From assembly GCF_019166065.1 (NCBI RefSeq), contig NZ_JAHTBN010000004.1, forward strand, positions 372,001 through 436,000: a DNA stretch of 64,000 nt, read 5' to 3'. How positions within the stretch are numbered: the first letter of the stretch is position 1; every line of letters begins with the position of its first letter. This document shows, piece by piece, positions 41,802-50,461 of this stretch. The notes under the pieces were generated by a model, which was not told the DNA's origin, did no database searches, and saw only the letters and a list, made by a program, of their open reading frames with translations. The position numbers and the translations under genes are program-made. Source of the DNA: Candidimonas humi. Lineage in GTDB: Bacteria > Pseudomonadota > Gammaproteobacteria > Burkholderiales > Burkholderiaceae_B.

Positions 41802-43004
41802 ATGCCGCTGCTGGTGCTGGGGTTTTCGAGCGGGCTGCCCCTGGCGCTGACCAGCGGCACGCTGCAAGCCTGGGCGACGGTGTCGAATGTGTCTTTGCAG
41901 GACATCGGCTTCCTGACGCTCATCGGCTCGGCCTATACGCTCAAGTTCTTGTGGGCGCCTTTCGTCGATCGTTACGTCCCGCCTTTGCTGGGGCGCCGCC
42001 GCGGCTGGATTTTCCTGATGCAGATCCTGCTGGCGCTGGCCATTGCCGGCATGGGCCTGTTTTCGCCGGCGGGCCACCTGGGCGCGCTGGCGGCGCTGGC
42101 GGTAGGGGTGGCGTTCCTGTCCGCCACCCAGGACATCGCATTCGACGCCTACAGCACCGATGTGCTGCGCAAGCCCGAACTGGCTGCCGGCGCGGCCATC
42201 AAGGTGCTGGGCTATCGGCTCGCCATGATCGTCTCGGGCGGCCTGGCGCTGATCCTGGCCGACAAATGGCTGGGCTGGGGGCATACTTATTTCCTGATGG
42301 GGCTGCTGATGGCGCTGTGCGCGCTCATCACGCTGATCGCCCCCGAACCCGAGTCGCCGGGCCAGGCCCCGCGCAACCTGGGCCTGGCGGTCGTCGAGCC
42401 GCTGGCGGAGTTTTTTTCGCGCCGCGGCGCCATCACCGTGCTGCTGCTGATCGTGCTCTACAAGCTGGGCGACGCCTTCGCAGGGGCGCTGTCCACCACC
42501 TTCCTGCTGCGCGGGGCCGGTTTCAGCGTGGCAGCCGTAGGCACGGTCAACAAAGTGTTCGGGCTGGCGGCGACCATCGTCGGCGCCTTGCTGGGCGGCT
42601 CGATCATGGCGCGCATGGGCTTGTACCGGTCGTTGATGCTGTTCGGCATCCTGCAGGCGGTGTCGAATTTCGGCTACTGGGTGCTGGCGGTGACGCCGCC
42701 GCATCTGTATTCGATGGCGGTGGTGGTTGCCGTGGAAAATTTGTGTGGCGGTCTTGGCACGGCGGCCTTCGTAGCGCTGCTGATGGCGCTGTGCAAGCAT
42801 GAATTTTCCGCCACCCAGTTCGCGCTGCTGTCGGCCCTGTCGGCGGTCGGCCGCACCTACCTGGCGGGGCCGCTTACGCCGCCGCTGGTCGAGCACCTGG
42901 GCTGGCCTACATTTTTCATGGCGACAGTGTTGATCGCTTTGCCCGGCCTGGTCCTGCTATGGTGGCGCCGGTCGGAGATCCATGCGCTGGAAGGGCCGGG
43001 CTGA
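41802..43004 (+). CDS. ampG: AmpG-like major facilitator transporter
   Basis: A 400-residue inner-membrane protein with 12 predicted helices. The AmpG signature is present: GFSSGLPLALTSGTLQAW near the N-terminus, YTLKFLWAPFVDRY, and ATQDIAFDAYSTDVL. AmpG imports anhydromuropeptides from the periplasm for cell-wall recycling. The frame is open for several codons upstream of ATG 41802, but those lack a usual start codon. It follows metW by about 60 bases; the two are not functionally linked in an obvious way. Confidence 0.9.
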   Translation: MPLLVLGFSSGLPLALTSGTLQAWATVSNVSLQDIGFLTLIGSAYTLKFLWAPFVDRYVPPLLGRRRGWIFLMQILLALAIAGMGLFSPAGHLGALAALAVGVAFLSATQDIAFDAYSTDVLRKPELAAGAAIKVLGYRLAMIVSGGLALILADKWLGWGHTYFLMGLLMALCALITLIAPEPESPGQAPRNLGLAVVEPLAEFFSRRGAITVLLLIVLYKLGDAFAGALSTTFLLRGAGFSVAAVGTVNKVFGLAATIVGALLGGSIMARMGLYRSLMLFGILQAVSNFGYWVLAVTPPHLYSMAVVVAVENLCGGLGTAAFVALLMALCKHEFSATQFALLSALSAVGRTYLAGPLTPPLVEHLGWPTFFMATVLIALPGLVLLWWRRSEIHALEGPG

Positions 43005-43079
43005 GCCGGCGCCCCGCGTCGGAAATCCCTTGCTTCGCCTTCTTGGCGACGCTCCCGCCCAGGACCGGCGGCACGGGTT

Positions 43080-43838
43080 TCAGCCCTGATCCCGGTAGCC
43101 CAGCGCAGCCGACACGGCGGTGGCCGACTCCCGCAAGGCCTTGGCGACCGTGCCGTTCCAGCGGTGGTCGAAGTTGGTCTTATAGTCCAGCGCCGTCATG
43201 GCCAGCGCCAGCCGGCCGCGATCGTCGAACACCGGCGCGGCGAATGCGCTCATGCCGTCCATGAAATCCCCTTCGGCCCGGGCCAGGCCGCGCTTGCGCA
43301 CCTGGTCGACGGTTTCCCGATTGCTTTCCCTGCGGTCCAGGCTTGCCGCCGATTCCTGGTAGACGTCGAGGGCCGCCTGGTCCATGAAGGCGGCGAACAC
43401 GCGTCCGGTCGCCGAACGATACAGGGGAAAAACGGAGCCCAGGCCGACATTGACCATCACCGGCCGGTTCGGCTGTTCCCAGCGCACTACCGTGGGGCCG
43501 AAGGTGCCCCAGACCGAAATGGCCACCGTATGGCCTATCGCGGCACATAGCCGCGTGGCCTCTTGCGTGGCCAGCGAGATGGGCTCGATGGTCGCCAGGC
43601 AGGAAAGGCTGAACTCCAGCGCCACGGATCCCAGCCCATACAAGCCGGTTTCGGGATCTTGTGCGATGAAGCCCCTGCGCATGAAGCTCACGAGATAGCG
43701 GTGCGCCTTGCTCGGGGCGATTCCCGCCTTGTCCGCCAGGTCGGTCAGCTTCATGGGGCGCCGGTTGTGCGCCACCAGCAGCATTAAATCCAGGCCGTTT
43801 TCGACGGACTGTACGCCCGCTTGCGCGTGTTTGCCCAT
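43080..43838 (-). CDS. IclR family regulator
   Basis: A 252-residue regulator from ATG 43838. The N-terminal winged HTH (about 8-70) contains GLDLMLLVAHNRRPMKLTDL and AGIAPSKAHRYLVSFMRRGF. The effector domain includes ISVWGTFGPTVVRWEQ and PLYRSATGRVFAAFM. It is divergent from the acyl-CoA ligase gene, and an inverted repeat in that promoter is a likely operator. Its effector domain is strikingly similar in layout to the one fused to the flavin reductase at 24805-25875. Confidence 0.92.
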   Translation of the reverse strand: MGKHAQAGVQSVENGLDLMLLVAHNRRPMKLTDLADKAGIAPSKAHRYLVSFMRRGFIAQDPETGLYGLGSVALEFSLSCLATIEPISLATQEATRLCAAIGHTVAISVWGTFGPTVVRWEQPNRPVMVNVGLGSVFPLYRSATGRVFAAFMDQAALDVYQESAASLDRRESNRETVDQVRKRGLARAEGDFMDGMSAFAAPVFDDRGRLALAMTALDYKTNFDHRWNGTVAKALRESATAVSAALGYRDQG

Positions 43839-43933
43839 TTTGCGGTTTCCCGTGCCCTTGCCGTAGTGCGAGGTGAATGATGTTGCGAATAAAAACCAGA
43901 CTGTACCCCGGCCGGCCGGGGCAGGCAAAGAAA

Positions 43934-43963
43934 TTGACACTGCTTCGCCACGAAGTTTATGAT
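43934..43963 (+). promoter_or_regulatory. Promoter of the acyl-CoA ligase operon with operator in the spacer
   Basis: A perfect -35 box TTGACA (43934-43939) and a TATGAT -10 box (43958-43963) are spaced by 18 bases. The spacer contains the inverted repeat CTTCG CCA CGAAG (43943-43955), which fits a binding site for the divergent IclR regulator. Transcription would begin about 34 bases before the ligase ATG. Confidence 0.7.
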
Positions 43964-44003
43964 TAGTGAAAATAATTTCTATTATTCAAAAAAAGGCGGG
44001 GAC

Positions 44004-45674
44004 ATGCTGACAGGAGACATGCTGCGGCGTTCGGCGCAACGCTTTCCGAAAAAGCCGGCCATCATTTTTCGCGGCCCGGGCGGGCGGCGCGTCGTCGACT
44101 ATGCTGAACTCGACGCGCAATCCAATCGCGTGGCGCATGCGCTGATCGCGCTGGGCCTGCCTGCGCAAGCCAAGGTGTCCATGCTGGCGCGCAACTTGCC
44201 CGAATACGGGGCGGTGTTCTTCGGCGCCGCGCGCAGCGGCTGCGTGCTGAACAATGCCTCTGTCCTGTATGCTCCGGACGAGCTTGCCTGGACGCTGAAC
44301 AAATCCGACACCGAGGTGCTGATCTTCGACGCGGCCCTGGCCGAGAAAGTGCACGCCGTGCGCGCGTCCTGCCCGCGCATACGTCTTTATGTCGAGATAG
44401 GCGGGGGCGCCGCGGCGGGCGCAGCCGGGGCCTCGGCTGCGCCCGGTCCTGCCGGCCGCGGCCCGTCCAGCGGCAGTCCGACCGAGCGCGGCCCTACCGA
44501 GCGCGGCCCGACCGATCTCGCCTCGCCTGGTTCTGCCGCCACGCTGGCCTGGGGCGATTTCCTCGCGGGCCGGCCGGATACGCTTCCCGACATCGTCCTG
44601 GACGAGGACGCCCCTTTCTGTATGACTTACACCGGCGGCACGACCGGGCGCCCGAAAGGGGTGCTGGCCAGCCATCGGGCCCGGGCCGTCACGGCGCACA
44701 CGGTCATGGTGGAAGAAGACATCGGCCCGCGCGATATCGTCGCCATCGTCACGCCCATGTTCCATGTGGCGGCCTTGAACATCATGTTCCAGCCCGCCGT
44801 GCTGGCCGGGGCAAGCTGCGTCTTCGTCACCCCGTGGTCGCCCGAAGCATTCATGCAGGCCGTCGAGCAGGAAGGCATTACCGCCACGTTTATGGTGCCT
44901 ACCCAGGCCAATACGCTGGCCACCCATCCCGACCTGGATACCGCCAGGCTGCATAGCTGGACCAAGCTGTCGTTTGCCGGCGCGCCCATGCCCGACTGGG
45001 TGCAGGCCGAACTGACACGGCGCCTGCCAGGCCTGCGCCTGACGCAGATCTACGGCCAGTCCGAAGTGGGCGTCATCGCCGCGCTGCCCTGGTACTGCCT
45101 ACCGGACAAACTCGGGGCCGTGGGCCGCCAGCCCTACAACGTCGACGTGGCGGTGCTGCGGCCCGACGGCAGCCCCGCCGCACCCGGGGAATTAGGAGAA
45201 GTGGCCTCGCGCGGCGAAAACCTCATGCTGGGCTATTACAACGAACCGGAACAGACCGAGGCGTTCTTCAGGCTGGGCAAGGGCTGGGGGCTGACGGGCG
45301 ATATAGGCGTGTCCGATGCCGATGGTTTCATCACGTTGGTGGACCGCGCCAAGGACATGCTTATTTCGGGCGGGGAAAATGTCTACCCCAAAGAAATCGA
45401 AGACGCCATCTACCAGTTGCCCGAGGTGGCCGAGTGTGCGGTGTTCGGCATTCCCCACGAGAAGTGGGGCGAAGTGCCGGCGGCGTATATTTTGCTCAAG
45501 CCCGGCCGCAGCCTCGACGAGGCCGCGGTGCTGGCCCAGTGCGAAGCATGCCTGGCCAGGCTGAAGCGCCCGCGCCTCGTACGCTTTGTTTCTTCCTTCC
45601 CCAAGACGCCAATAGGCAAGATCCAGAAAAACCTCTTGAAAGAACCCTACTGGCAAGACCGCAAGAAAATCTGA
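44004..45674 (+). CDS. Acyl-CoA/AMP ligase
   Basis: A 556-residue member of the ANL adenylating family from ATG 44004. The P-loop [14 protein letters not shown], the [15 protein letters not shown] region, the [11 protein letters not shown] motif and the C-terminal catalytic Lys in [10 protein letters not shown] are intact. A low-complexity insertion (nucleotides about 44404-44530; Ala/Gly/Pro-rich, then the tandem [10 protein letters not shown]) lies just before the P-loop and is absent from usual members. It activates a carboxylic acid to its CoA ester. Enoyl-CoA hydratase and SDR genes follow in the operon. Confidence 0.9.
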   Translation: MLTGDMLRRSAQRFPKKPAIIFRGPGGRRVVDYAELDAQSNRVAHALIALGLPAQAKVSMLARNLPEYGAVFFGAARSGCVLNNASVLYAPDELAWTLNKSDTEVLIFDAALAEKVHAVRASCPRIRLYVEIGGGAAAGAAGASAAPGPAGRGPSSGSPTERGPTERGPTDLASPGSAATLAWGDFLAGRPDTLPDIVLDEDAPFCMTYTGGTTGRPKGVLASHRARAVTAHTVMVEEDIGPRDIVAIVTPMFHVAALNIMFQPAVLAGASCVFVTPWSPEAFMQAVEQEGITATFMVPTQANTLATHPDLDTARLHSWTKLSFAGAPMPDWVQAELTRRLPGLRLTQIYGQSEVGVIAALPWYCLPDKLGAVGRQPYNVDVAVLRPDGSPAAPGELGEVASRGENLMLGYYNEPEQTEAFFRLGKGWGLTGDIGVSDADGFITLVDRAKDMLISGGENVYPKEIEDAIYQLPEVAECAVFGIPHEKWGEVPAAYILLKPGRSLDEAAVLAQCEACLARLKRPRLVRFVSSFPKTPIGKIQKNLLKEPYWQDRKKI

Positions 45675-45688
45675 ATCCAGGAATGCAT

Positions 45689-46516
45689 ATGGCCAATCCC
45701 GCACCTTACCAGCACTACACGTCGCTGGCGCTCGCGCGCCACGAACACGGCGTGCTCGAGATCATCATGGGCGCTTCCCAAAGCGCCAACAAGAAGCTCT
45801 CGACCGCCGATCACAATATGCATCGCGAACTGTCGACCATCTGGACCGATATCGACCGCGACCCCGAAACCCGGGTGGCCATCATCCACGGCGAAGGCAA
45901 GGGGTTTTCCGCCGGCGGCGATCTCGGCCTGGTGCAGGACATGGCCGACGACTTCAATGTGCGCACCCGTGTGTGGCGCGAGGCGCGCGACCTGGTGTAT
46001 GGCGTAATCAATTGCTCCAAGCCGGTGGTGTCGGCCATGCATGGGCCGGCGGTGGGCGCCGGGCTGGTGGCCGGCCTGCTGGCCGACGTGTCGATCGCCG
46101 CCCGCAATGCGCGCATCATCGACGGCCACACCCGGCTCGGGGTGGCCGCGGGCGATCATGCCGCGATCGTCTGGCCCCTGCTGTGCGGCATGGCCAAGGC
46201 CAAGTATTACCTGCTGCTGTGCGAGGCGGTCTCGGGCGAAGAGGCGGAACGTATCGGCCTGGTATCGCTGACGGTGGACGAAGCGGACTTGCTGCCCAAG
46301 GCCTTCGAAGTGGCAGGGCGCCTGGCTCAGGGCTCGCAGAGCGCCATACGCTGGACCAAGTACGCGCTGAACAACTGGCTGCGCATGGCCGGACCCAATT
46401 TCGACACCTCGCTGGCGCTGGAATTCATGGGATTCGCCGGGCCCGACGTGCGGGAAGGCATCGATTCGCTGCGCCAGCGGCGTGCTCCGGGCTTCGACCC
46501 GCGATCGCCTTTTTAG
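45689..46516 (+). CDS. Enoyl-CoA hydratase/isomerase family protein
   Basis: A 275-residue crotonase-fold enzyme. The second ATG (45689) is chosen for the AGGA seven bases upstream; ATG 45683 is possible. The oxyanion-hole segments [16 protein letters not shown] (about 75-90) and [20 protein letters not shown] (about 120) are clear. Acyl-CoA-binding and C-terminal helices are normal. It starts 15 bases after the ligase stop, so it probably acts on the CoA ester made by that ligase. Confidence 0.92.
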   Translation: MANPAPYQHYTSLALARHEHGVLEIIMGASQSANKKLSTADHNMHRELSTIWTDIDRDPETRVAIIHGEGKGFSAGGDLGLVQDMADDFNVRTRVWREARDLVYGVINCSKPVVSAMHGPAVGAGLVAGLLADVSIAARNARIIDGHTRLGVAAGDHAAIVWPLLCGMAKAKYYLLLCEAVSGEEAERIGLVSLTVDEADLLPKAFEVAGRLAQGSQSAIRWTKYALNNWLRMAGPNFDTSLALEFMGFAGPDVREGIDSLRQRRAPGFDPRSPF

Positions 46517-46577
46517 TTTTTTGCGCTTGCCGGCGGGCCTCGGGGCCGCGCCCGCGCAGGGGCTGAAGGAGAACGAT

Positions 46578-47351
46578 ATGGATCTCGGTCTGGACGGCCG
46601 CAATGCGCTGGTGCTGGGAGGCACGCGGGGCCTGGGTTGGGCGTGCGCGCAGGCGCTTGCGCAGGCCGGCGTGCGGGTCGTCGTCAACGGGCGCGATGCC
46701 GCACACGGCGAACAGGCGGCCCGGCAGTTGCCCGGCGGCCGCTATGTGGCCGGCGACATCGGCGACGAAGCGCAACGCAATGCCCTGATAGCAGCAGTCC
46801 AGTCGATTGCCTCGCCCGACATCGTCGTCACCAACGCCGGCGGACCGGCGGCCGCGCCGTTCGAAGAGACCGACGTCGCGGCATGGCGCCGCAGCTACGA
46901 AACCAATGTGCTGGGGCCCATGGAAGTCGTGCGGGCCCTGCTGCCTGCGATGCGCGAGCGCGGGTTCGGCCGCATCATCAATATCACTTCGTTCGTGGTC
47001 AAAGAACTGTATCCGAACATGGCGCTCTCCAACAGCCTGCGCATAGGCTTGACCGGCGCCATGGGGTCGCTGGCGCGCGAGGTGGCGGCCGCGGGCATTA
47101 CCGTGAATGGATTGCTGCCGGGGCTGATGGATACGGGCGCGCTGCAACGGGTCATCAGCGACCGGGCGGCGCGCTATCACGCGAGCGAGGACGAAGTGCG
47201 TGCCGAAATGGCTCGCAGTATTCCCGTCGGACGCCTGGGCACGGGCAAGGACTTCGGCGCCTTGTGCGCTTTCCTGTCCTCGCCGCTCGCGTCCTACGTC
47301 ACGGGCCAGAATATCTGCGTGGACGGCGGCCTGGCCCGCAGCCCGATCTAG
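46578..47351 (+). CDS. Atypical SDR family protein lacking the YxxxK motif
   Basis: A 257-residue Rossmann protein with AAGGAG before its ATG. The cofactor motif VLGGTRGLG and the NAG stretch (VVTNAGGP) are present, and the Ser of ITSF is in place. Where classical SDRs have YxxSK, this protein reads ALSNSLRIGLTG, so the catalytic Tyr and Lys are missing. This is a recognised SDR-like subgroup related to beta-ketoacyl reductases. Whether it is an active oxidoreductase is open. It is the third gene of the acyl-CoA cluster. Confidence 0.85.
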   Translation: MDLGLDGRNALVLGGTRGLGWACAQALAQAGVRVVVNGRDAAHGEQAARQLPGGRYVAGDIGDEAQRNALIAAVQSIASPDIVVTNAGGPAAAPFEETDVAAWRRSYETNVLGPMEVVRALLPAMRERGFGRIINITSFVVKELYPNMALSNSLRIGLTGAMGSLAREVAAAGITVNGLLPGLMDTGALQRVISDRAARYHASEDEVRAEMARSIPVGRLGTGKDFGALCAFLSSPLASYVTGQNICVDGGLARSPI

Positions 47352-47810
47352 AACCCCGCGGCACAAGGGCCCGATGTGCACGGACTGGGCCTGGAACAGG
47401 CGCAGGGCCTGATGCTGACGACCGCCTTTTATTGGGACCGCAACGAAGAGACACGTATATGGTCGCGCCGCTATTACGAGCGCATGAAGAAGATGCCCAC
47501 CGCCATCCAGGCGGCCAACTATTCCTCGACCATGCATTATCTGAAGGCGGTGCAGGCCGCCGGCACCGACGAAGCCGGGGCGGTCATGAAGCAAATGAAG
47601 GCAAGCAAAGTGGATGATTTCTTTGCTCATGGCGGCGTGATACGGGCCGACGGCCGCATGGTGCATGACATGTACCTGGCGCAGGTCAAGACCCCCGCGC
47701 AGTCCCGCTATCCTTGGGACTACTACAAGATACTGGCCACGATACCGGGTGCGGAAGCCTTTCAGCCTTTATCCGAATCCGCCTGCCCGGCAGTGCCCCA
47801 TGCCGGATAG
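47352..47810 (+). pseudogene. C-terminal fragment of a LivK-type receptor
   Basis: Directly after the SDR stop, about 145 codons encode the C-terminal third of a branched-chain-type substrate-binding protein: AFYWDRNEETRIW, AANYSSTMHYLKAVQAAGTD, GGVIRADGRMVHDMYL and SRYPWDYYKILATIPGAEAF. The N-terminal lobe and signal peptide are absent. An ATG at 47376 (codon in MHGLGLEQ) could start a fragment, but no functional receptor would result. It seems to be the remnant left by a deletion that joined this operon to the next region. Confidence 0.8.
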
Positions 47811-47867
47811 TGTCCGGTGGCCAACTGAGGCGCGCGCTTCTTCGAGACCGAAGCATGCGCACGCGCC

Positions 47868-48320
47868 TCAATGCAGGCTGCCGACGCCGTGCGCCATGAG
47901 CGAGGCGCACAGCACCAGCAGCGCTACCCCTGCGAGCTCCAGCCGCAGTGTGGTGCGCAGCGACCCCAGTGTCTGCGCCTCGATCCGCGGCGCGGCGCCG
48001 GCCTTGACGGCGCGATGCCAGGACGAGAACTTCAGGGTGGGATAGATGGACAGGACGCCGACCAGCACGAACAGCGCCAGCTTGGCCAGGAATGCTGCGT
48101 TGAAAAAATAATAGGCGGCGCCTTTTTCGAAATAGAAGACGCGCAGCAGGCCGGCGGCCGCGACCAGGGTTGCAGAAACGCCATAGACCGCGTCGGCGAC
48201 CCGCAGCCGGCGTATCACGCCGGCGGAAATCTCCTGGCCGAGCAGCGCCAGTTGCGCCGACAATGCGCCTACCAGGGCAAATGCGGCGATGAAATGCAGG
48301 AACGCGAACAAAGAGCTCAT
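47868..48320 (-). CDS. DUF2214 family membrane protein (150 aa)
   Basis: A small inner-membrane protein from ATG 48320 with four helices: about 4-24, 44-62 (VYGVSATLVAAAGLLRVFYF), 70-92 and 122-142. The FYFEKGAAYYF stretch and the YPTLKFSSWHR turn match the DUF2214 family, distantly similar to CopD-like helical bundles. It is divergent from a TetR regulator, and a 16-bp inverted repeat lies between them. Function unknown; a stress or resistance role under TetR control is a guess. Confidence 0.7.
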   Translation of the reverse strand: MSSLFAFLHFIAAFALVGALSAQLALLGQEISAGVIRRLRVADAVYGVSATLVAAAGLLRVFYFEKGAAYYFFNAAFLAKLALFVLVGVLSIYPTLKFSSWHRAVKAGAAPRIEAQTLGSLRTTLRLELAGVALLVLCASLMAHGVGSLH

Positions 48321-48404
48321 GGGGGATCGATCCTCTTTCCGTGGTGTAGGCATGTGTGGCGGCGTTATGCGCACAAATGGGGTACATGAAATTCATGCGG
48401 CATA

Positions 48405-48466
48405 ATGTGTACGCTGTCCACTAAACTGGAAAGAAATGTAGCACATATAATGGACAGCGTACACAT
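48405..48466. promoter_or_regulatory. Perfect 16-bp inverted repeat flanking the tetR promoter
   Basis: ATGTGTACGCTGTCCA (48405-48420) and its exact reverse complement (48451-48466) are separated by 30 bases. A consensus -10 box TATAAT (48446-48451) abuts the right arm, so TetR bound there would block its own promoter. The left arm overlaps a CATTAT that can act as -10 for the divergent membrane protein. Two identical half-regions on a promoter point to paired TetR binding or DNA looping. Confidence 0.8.
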
Positions 48467-48517
48467 ATGCCTGGAGCCGAGGTCGGAGCCGGGCCTGGAA
48501 AGCGAGCCGGAGCCAGG

Positions 48518-49168
48518 ATGCAAAGCAAGAAAAAGACAGAAGAGCCGCCGCCGCGCGATACCTATCGCCACGGCGACTTGCGGCGGGCCTTGCTGGAAGC
48601 GGGCATTGCGCTGGCGCGCGCTGCGGGGCCCGATGCCGTGGTGCTGCGCGAGGCGACGCGCAGGGCCGGTGTGGTGCCCAATGCGGCCTATCGGCATTTC
48701 GCCAGCCGCGAAGACTTGTTCCAGGCTGTGCGGGCGGCCGCCTTGTCCGAGCTGGCCATCGTCATGGAGCGCGAGATCGCCAGGATTCCGGCCAGCCTGC
48801 CGCCGGTCGAGGCGGCGCGTGCGCGCCTGCGCGCGGTCGGGCGGGGCTATCTGAAATTCGCGCGTTCCGAGCCGGGCCTGTTCCATACGGCATTTTCCGG
48901 CCCCGAAGAAGTGGAGGGCGACACCGATACGGCCAAGGCCGGCCGCAGCGGCATGAATCCGTTTCAACTGCTGGGTGCGGCGCTGGACGAGCTGTCGAAC
49001 TGCGGGGCACTGCCCGCCGAGCGGCGGCAGGGGGCCGAATACCTGGCCTGGTCCGCAGTCCATGGGCTGGCGCTGCTGGTGGCCGACGGCCCCTTGCGCA
49101 ATGCTTCGGCCACGCAAAGAAACGCCATTGCCGAGCGCCTGCTGGACATGGTGGAGAAGGGGATCTAG
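48518..49168 (+). CDS. TetR family regulator with WHG-type C-terminal domain
   Basis: A 216-residue regulator. ATG 48518 with GGAG upstream is chosen because the -10 box at 48446 would place the transcript start near 48457, leaving no room for a ribosome site before the ATG at 48467. The HTH is ATRRAGVVPNAAYRHFASREDLF (in pieces, about 40-62). The C-terminal domain ends with YLAWSAVHGLALLVADGPL, the WHG signature. It should repress itself and the divergent DUF2214 gene. Confidence 0.85.
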   Translation: MQSKKKTEEPPPRDTYRHGDLRRALLEAGIALARAAGPDAVVLREATRRAGVVPNAAYRHFASREDLFQAVRAAALSELAIVMEREIARIPASLPPVEAARARLRAVGRGYLKFARSEPGLFHTAFSGPEEVEGDTDTAKAGRSGMNPFQLLGAALDELSNCGALPAERRQGAEYLAWSAVHGLALLVADGPLRNASATQRNAIAERLLDMVEKGI

Positions 49169-49262
49169 AGGCCGGGTTTCGATGACCGCGTGCAAGTCCG
49201 GGCGTGCCCATGCCCGCATGGCGGCGCAGCAACCCAGGCAGCAATGCCTAAGACTGAGTGCA

Positions 49263-49354
<92 letters not shown>

Positions 49355-49357
<3 letters not shown>

Positions 49358-50023
49358 GGCCGTCGGGCTTTCCCGCGCCACGTCGCTCATGAAGTCTGCG
49401 CCGCGCAGAGGAGACGCCTGTTCCAGCCATCTGGGATAGGTGAGGCGGAAGTCGGCGGCAATTTGTTCCAGGGGCATGTCGTCGAAGGCGCCGCGTTGCC
49501 GGATGTATTCCATGTGGCGGTTGCCGGCCCGGTCATAGGGGTGGTAGATGGAATCTTGCGTGCCGTCGAATTCCAGGGGTAGCAGGCCGAAGCGATCGCA
49601 CAGCTCGATATTGAAGGCCGGCGTGGCCTTGCGCCAGGCGCCGTCGAGCAGGATGTCGGTATAGCCATGCCAGATGAAGACATCGCCGTCCATGGTCTGG
49701 CGCATGCGTTCGGTGCTCATGTGGTTGCGCACGTCGGCATAGCCGACCCGGGCGGGTATGCCGGCGGCCCGGCACGCCGCGGCCAGCAGCGCGGCCTTGG
49801 GCACGCACCAGCCGTAGCCCTGCGCCAGCACCGAGCTGGCGCGCATGCCGGCAGGGGACAGATCGATGCGATAAGGATCGTAGCGGAAGCCGTCGCGCAC
49901 CGCGTAGTACAACGCCACGGCGGTCTGTTTGTCGTTATCACGCAGGTGGCGGCGCGCAAAGGCCTGCACGTCCGGGTGGTCGCTGTCGATCAGGGCGGTG
50001 GGGGCGAGAGAGGGATTCTGCAT
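49355..50023 (-). CDS. Transglutaminase-like cysteine peptidase family protein
   Basis: A 222-residue protein with the transglutaminase core: Cys in GYGWCVPKAALLAAA (about residue 73), His in FIWHGYTDILLDG (about 119) and an Asp/Asn region in PAFNIELCD. No signal peptide is visible, so it is probably cytoplasmic. The family includes peptidases and amidases; a substrate is not suggested by context. The stop codon lies in the first unit of a 7-bp tandem repeat, so the C-terminal end could be changed by slippage. Confidence 0.8.
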
Positions 50024-50119
50024 GGCAAGACTCGGGAAGCCGGCAGCCCGGCGGCAATGGGAGACGCGTAACGATTAGTACGCGATCGGCGTCATTCGAT
50101 CGATTTCCGGCTCACGGCA

Positions 50120-50419
50120 TCAGGCCGGTATTTCATCATACCGATGAATGCGCGCGAGCACATCGGCCATGGCCGACTTGGCTCGTTCCGTATCGTAGCG
50201 GGCCTGCCCGCGCAGCCAGTAGCCGTCCGACAAGCCGAAATAACGGCACAGGCGCAAGTCGGTGTCGGCAGTCACTGCGCGCTTCCCGTGGACGATTTCA
50301 TTGATCCGGCGCGGGGGTACTTCAATGGCCTTGGCCAGCGCGTATTGGCTGATGGCCAGCGGCTTCAGGAATTCTTCCAGCAGGATTTCCCCTGGATGGA
50401 TAAGTGGCAAGTCTTGCAT
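50120..50419 (-). CDS. higA: HigA family antitoxin
   Basis: A 99-residue protein: IHPGEILLEEFLKPLAISQ at residues 7-25 and an XRE-type HTH (LAKAIEVPPRRINEIVHGKRA, about 28-48) followed by LRLCRYFGLSDGYWL identify HigA. It neutralises the HigB mRNA-cleaving toxin and represses the operon. No complete higB precedes it: only 42 bases separate it from xth, and these contain a possible toxin relic. AAGGAG before the ATG is good. Confidence 0.85.
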   Translation of the reverse strand: MQDLPLIHPGEILLEEFLKPLAISQYALAKAIEVPPRRINEIVHGKRAVTADTDLRLCRYFGLSDGYWLRGQARYDTERAKSAMADVLARIHRYDEIPA

Positions 50420-50461
50420 GACAGGCTCCTTGTCTGTGGTAATCCACGTTCTCCACATCCG
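50420..50461 (-). pseudogene. Possible relic of the HigB toxin 3' end
   Basis: In the minus-strand frame from 50459 to 50436 the DNA reads DVENVDYH, like the usual C-terminus of HigB proteins, whose last residues are commonly a DYH triplet before the stop. The following codon is AGA where a single base change would give TGA. The rest of the toxin gene is absent, replaced by the xth gene. This is short and could be chance. Confidence 0.3.
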
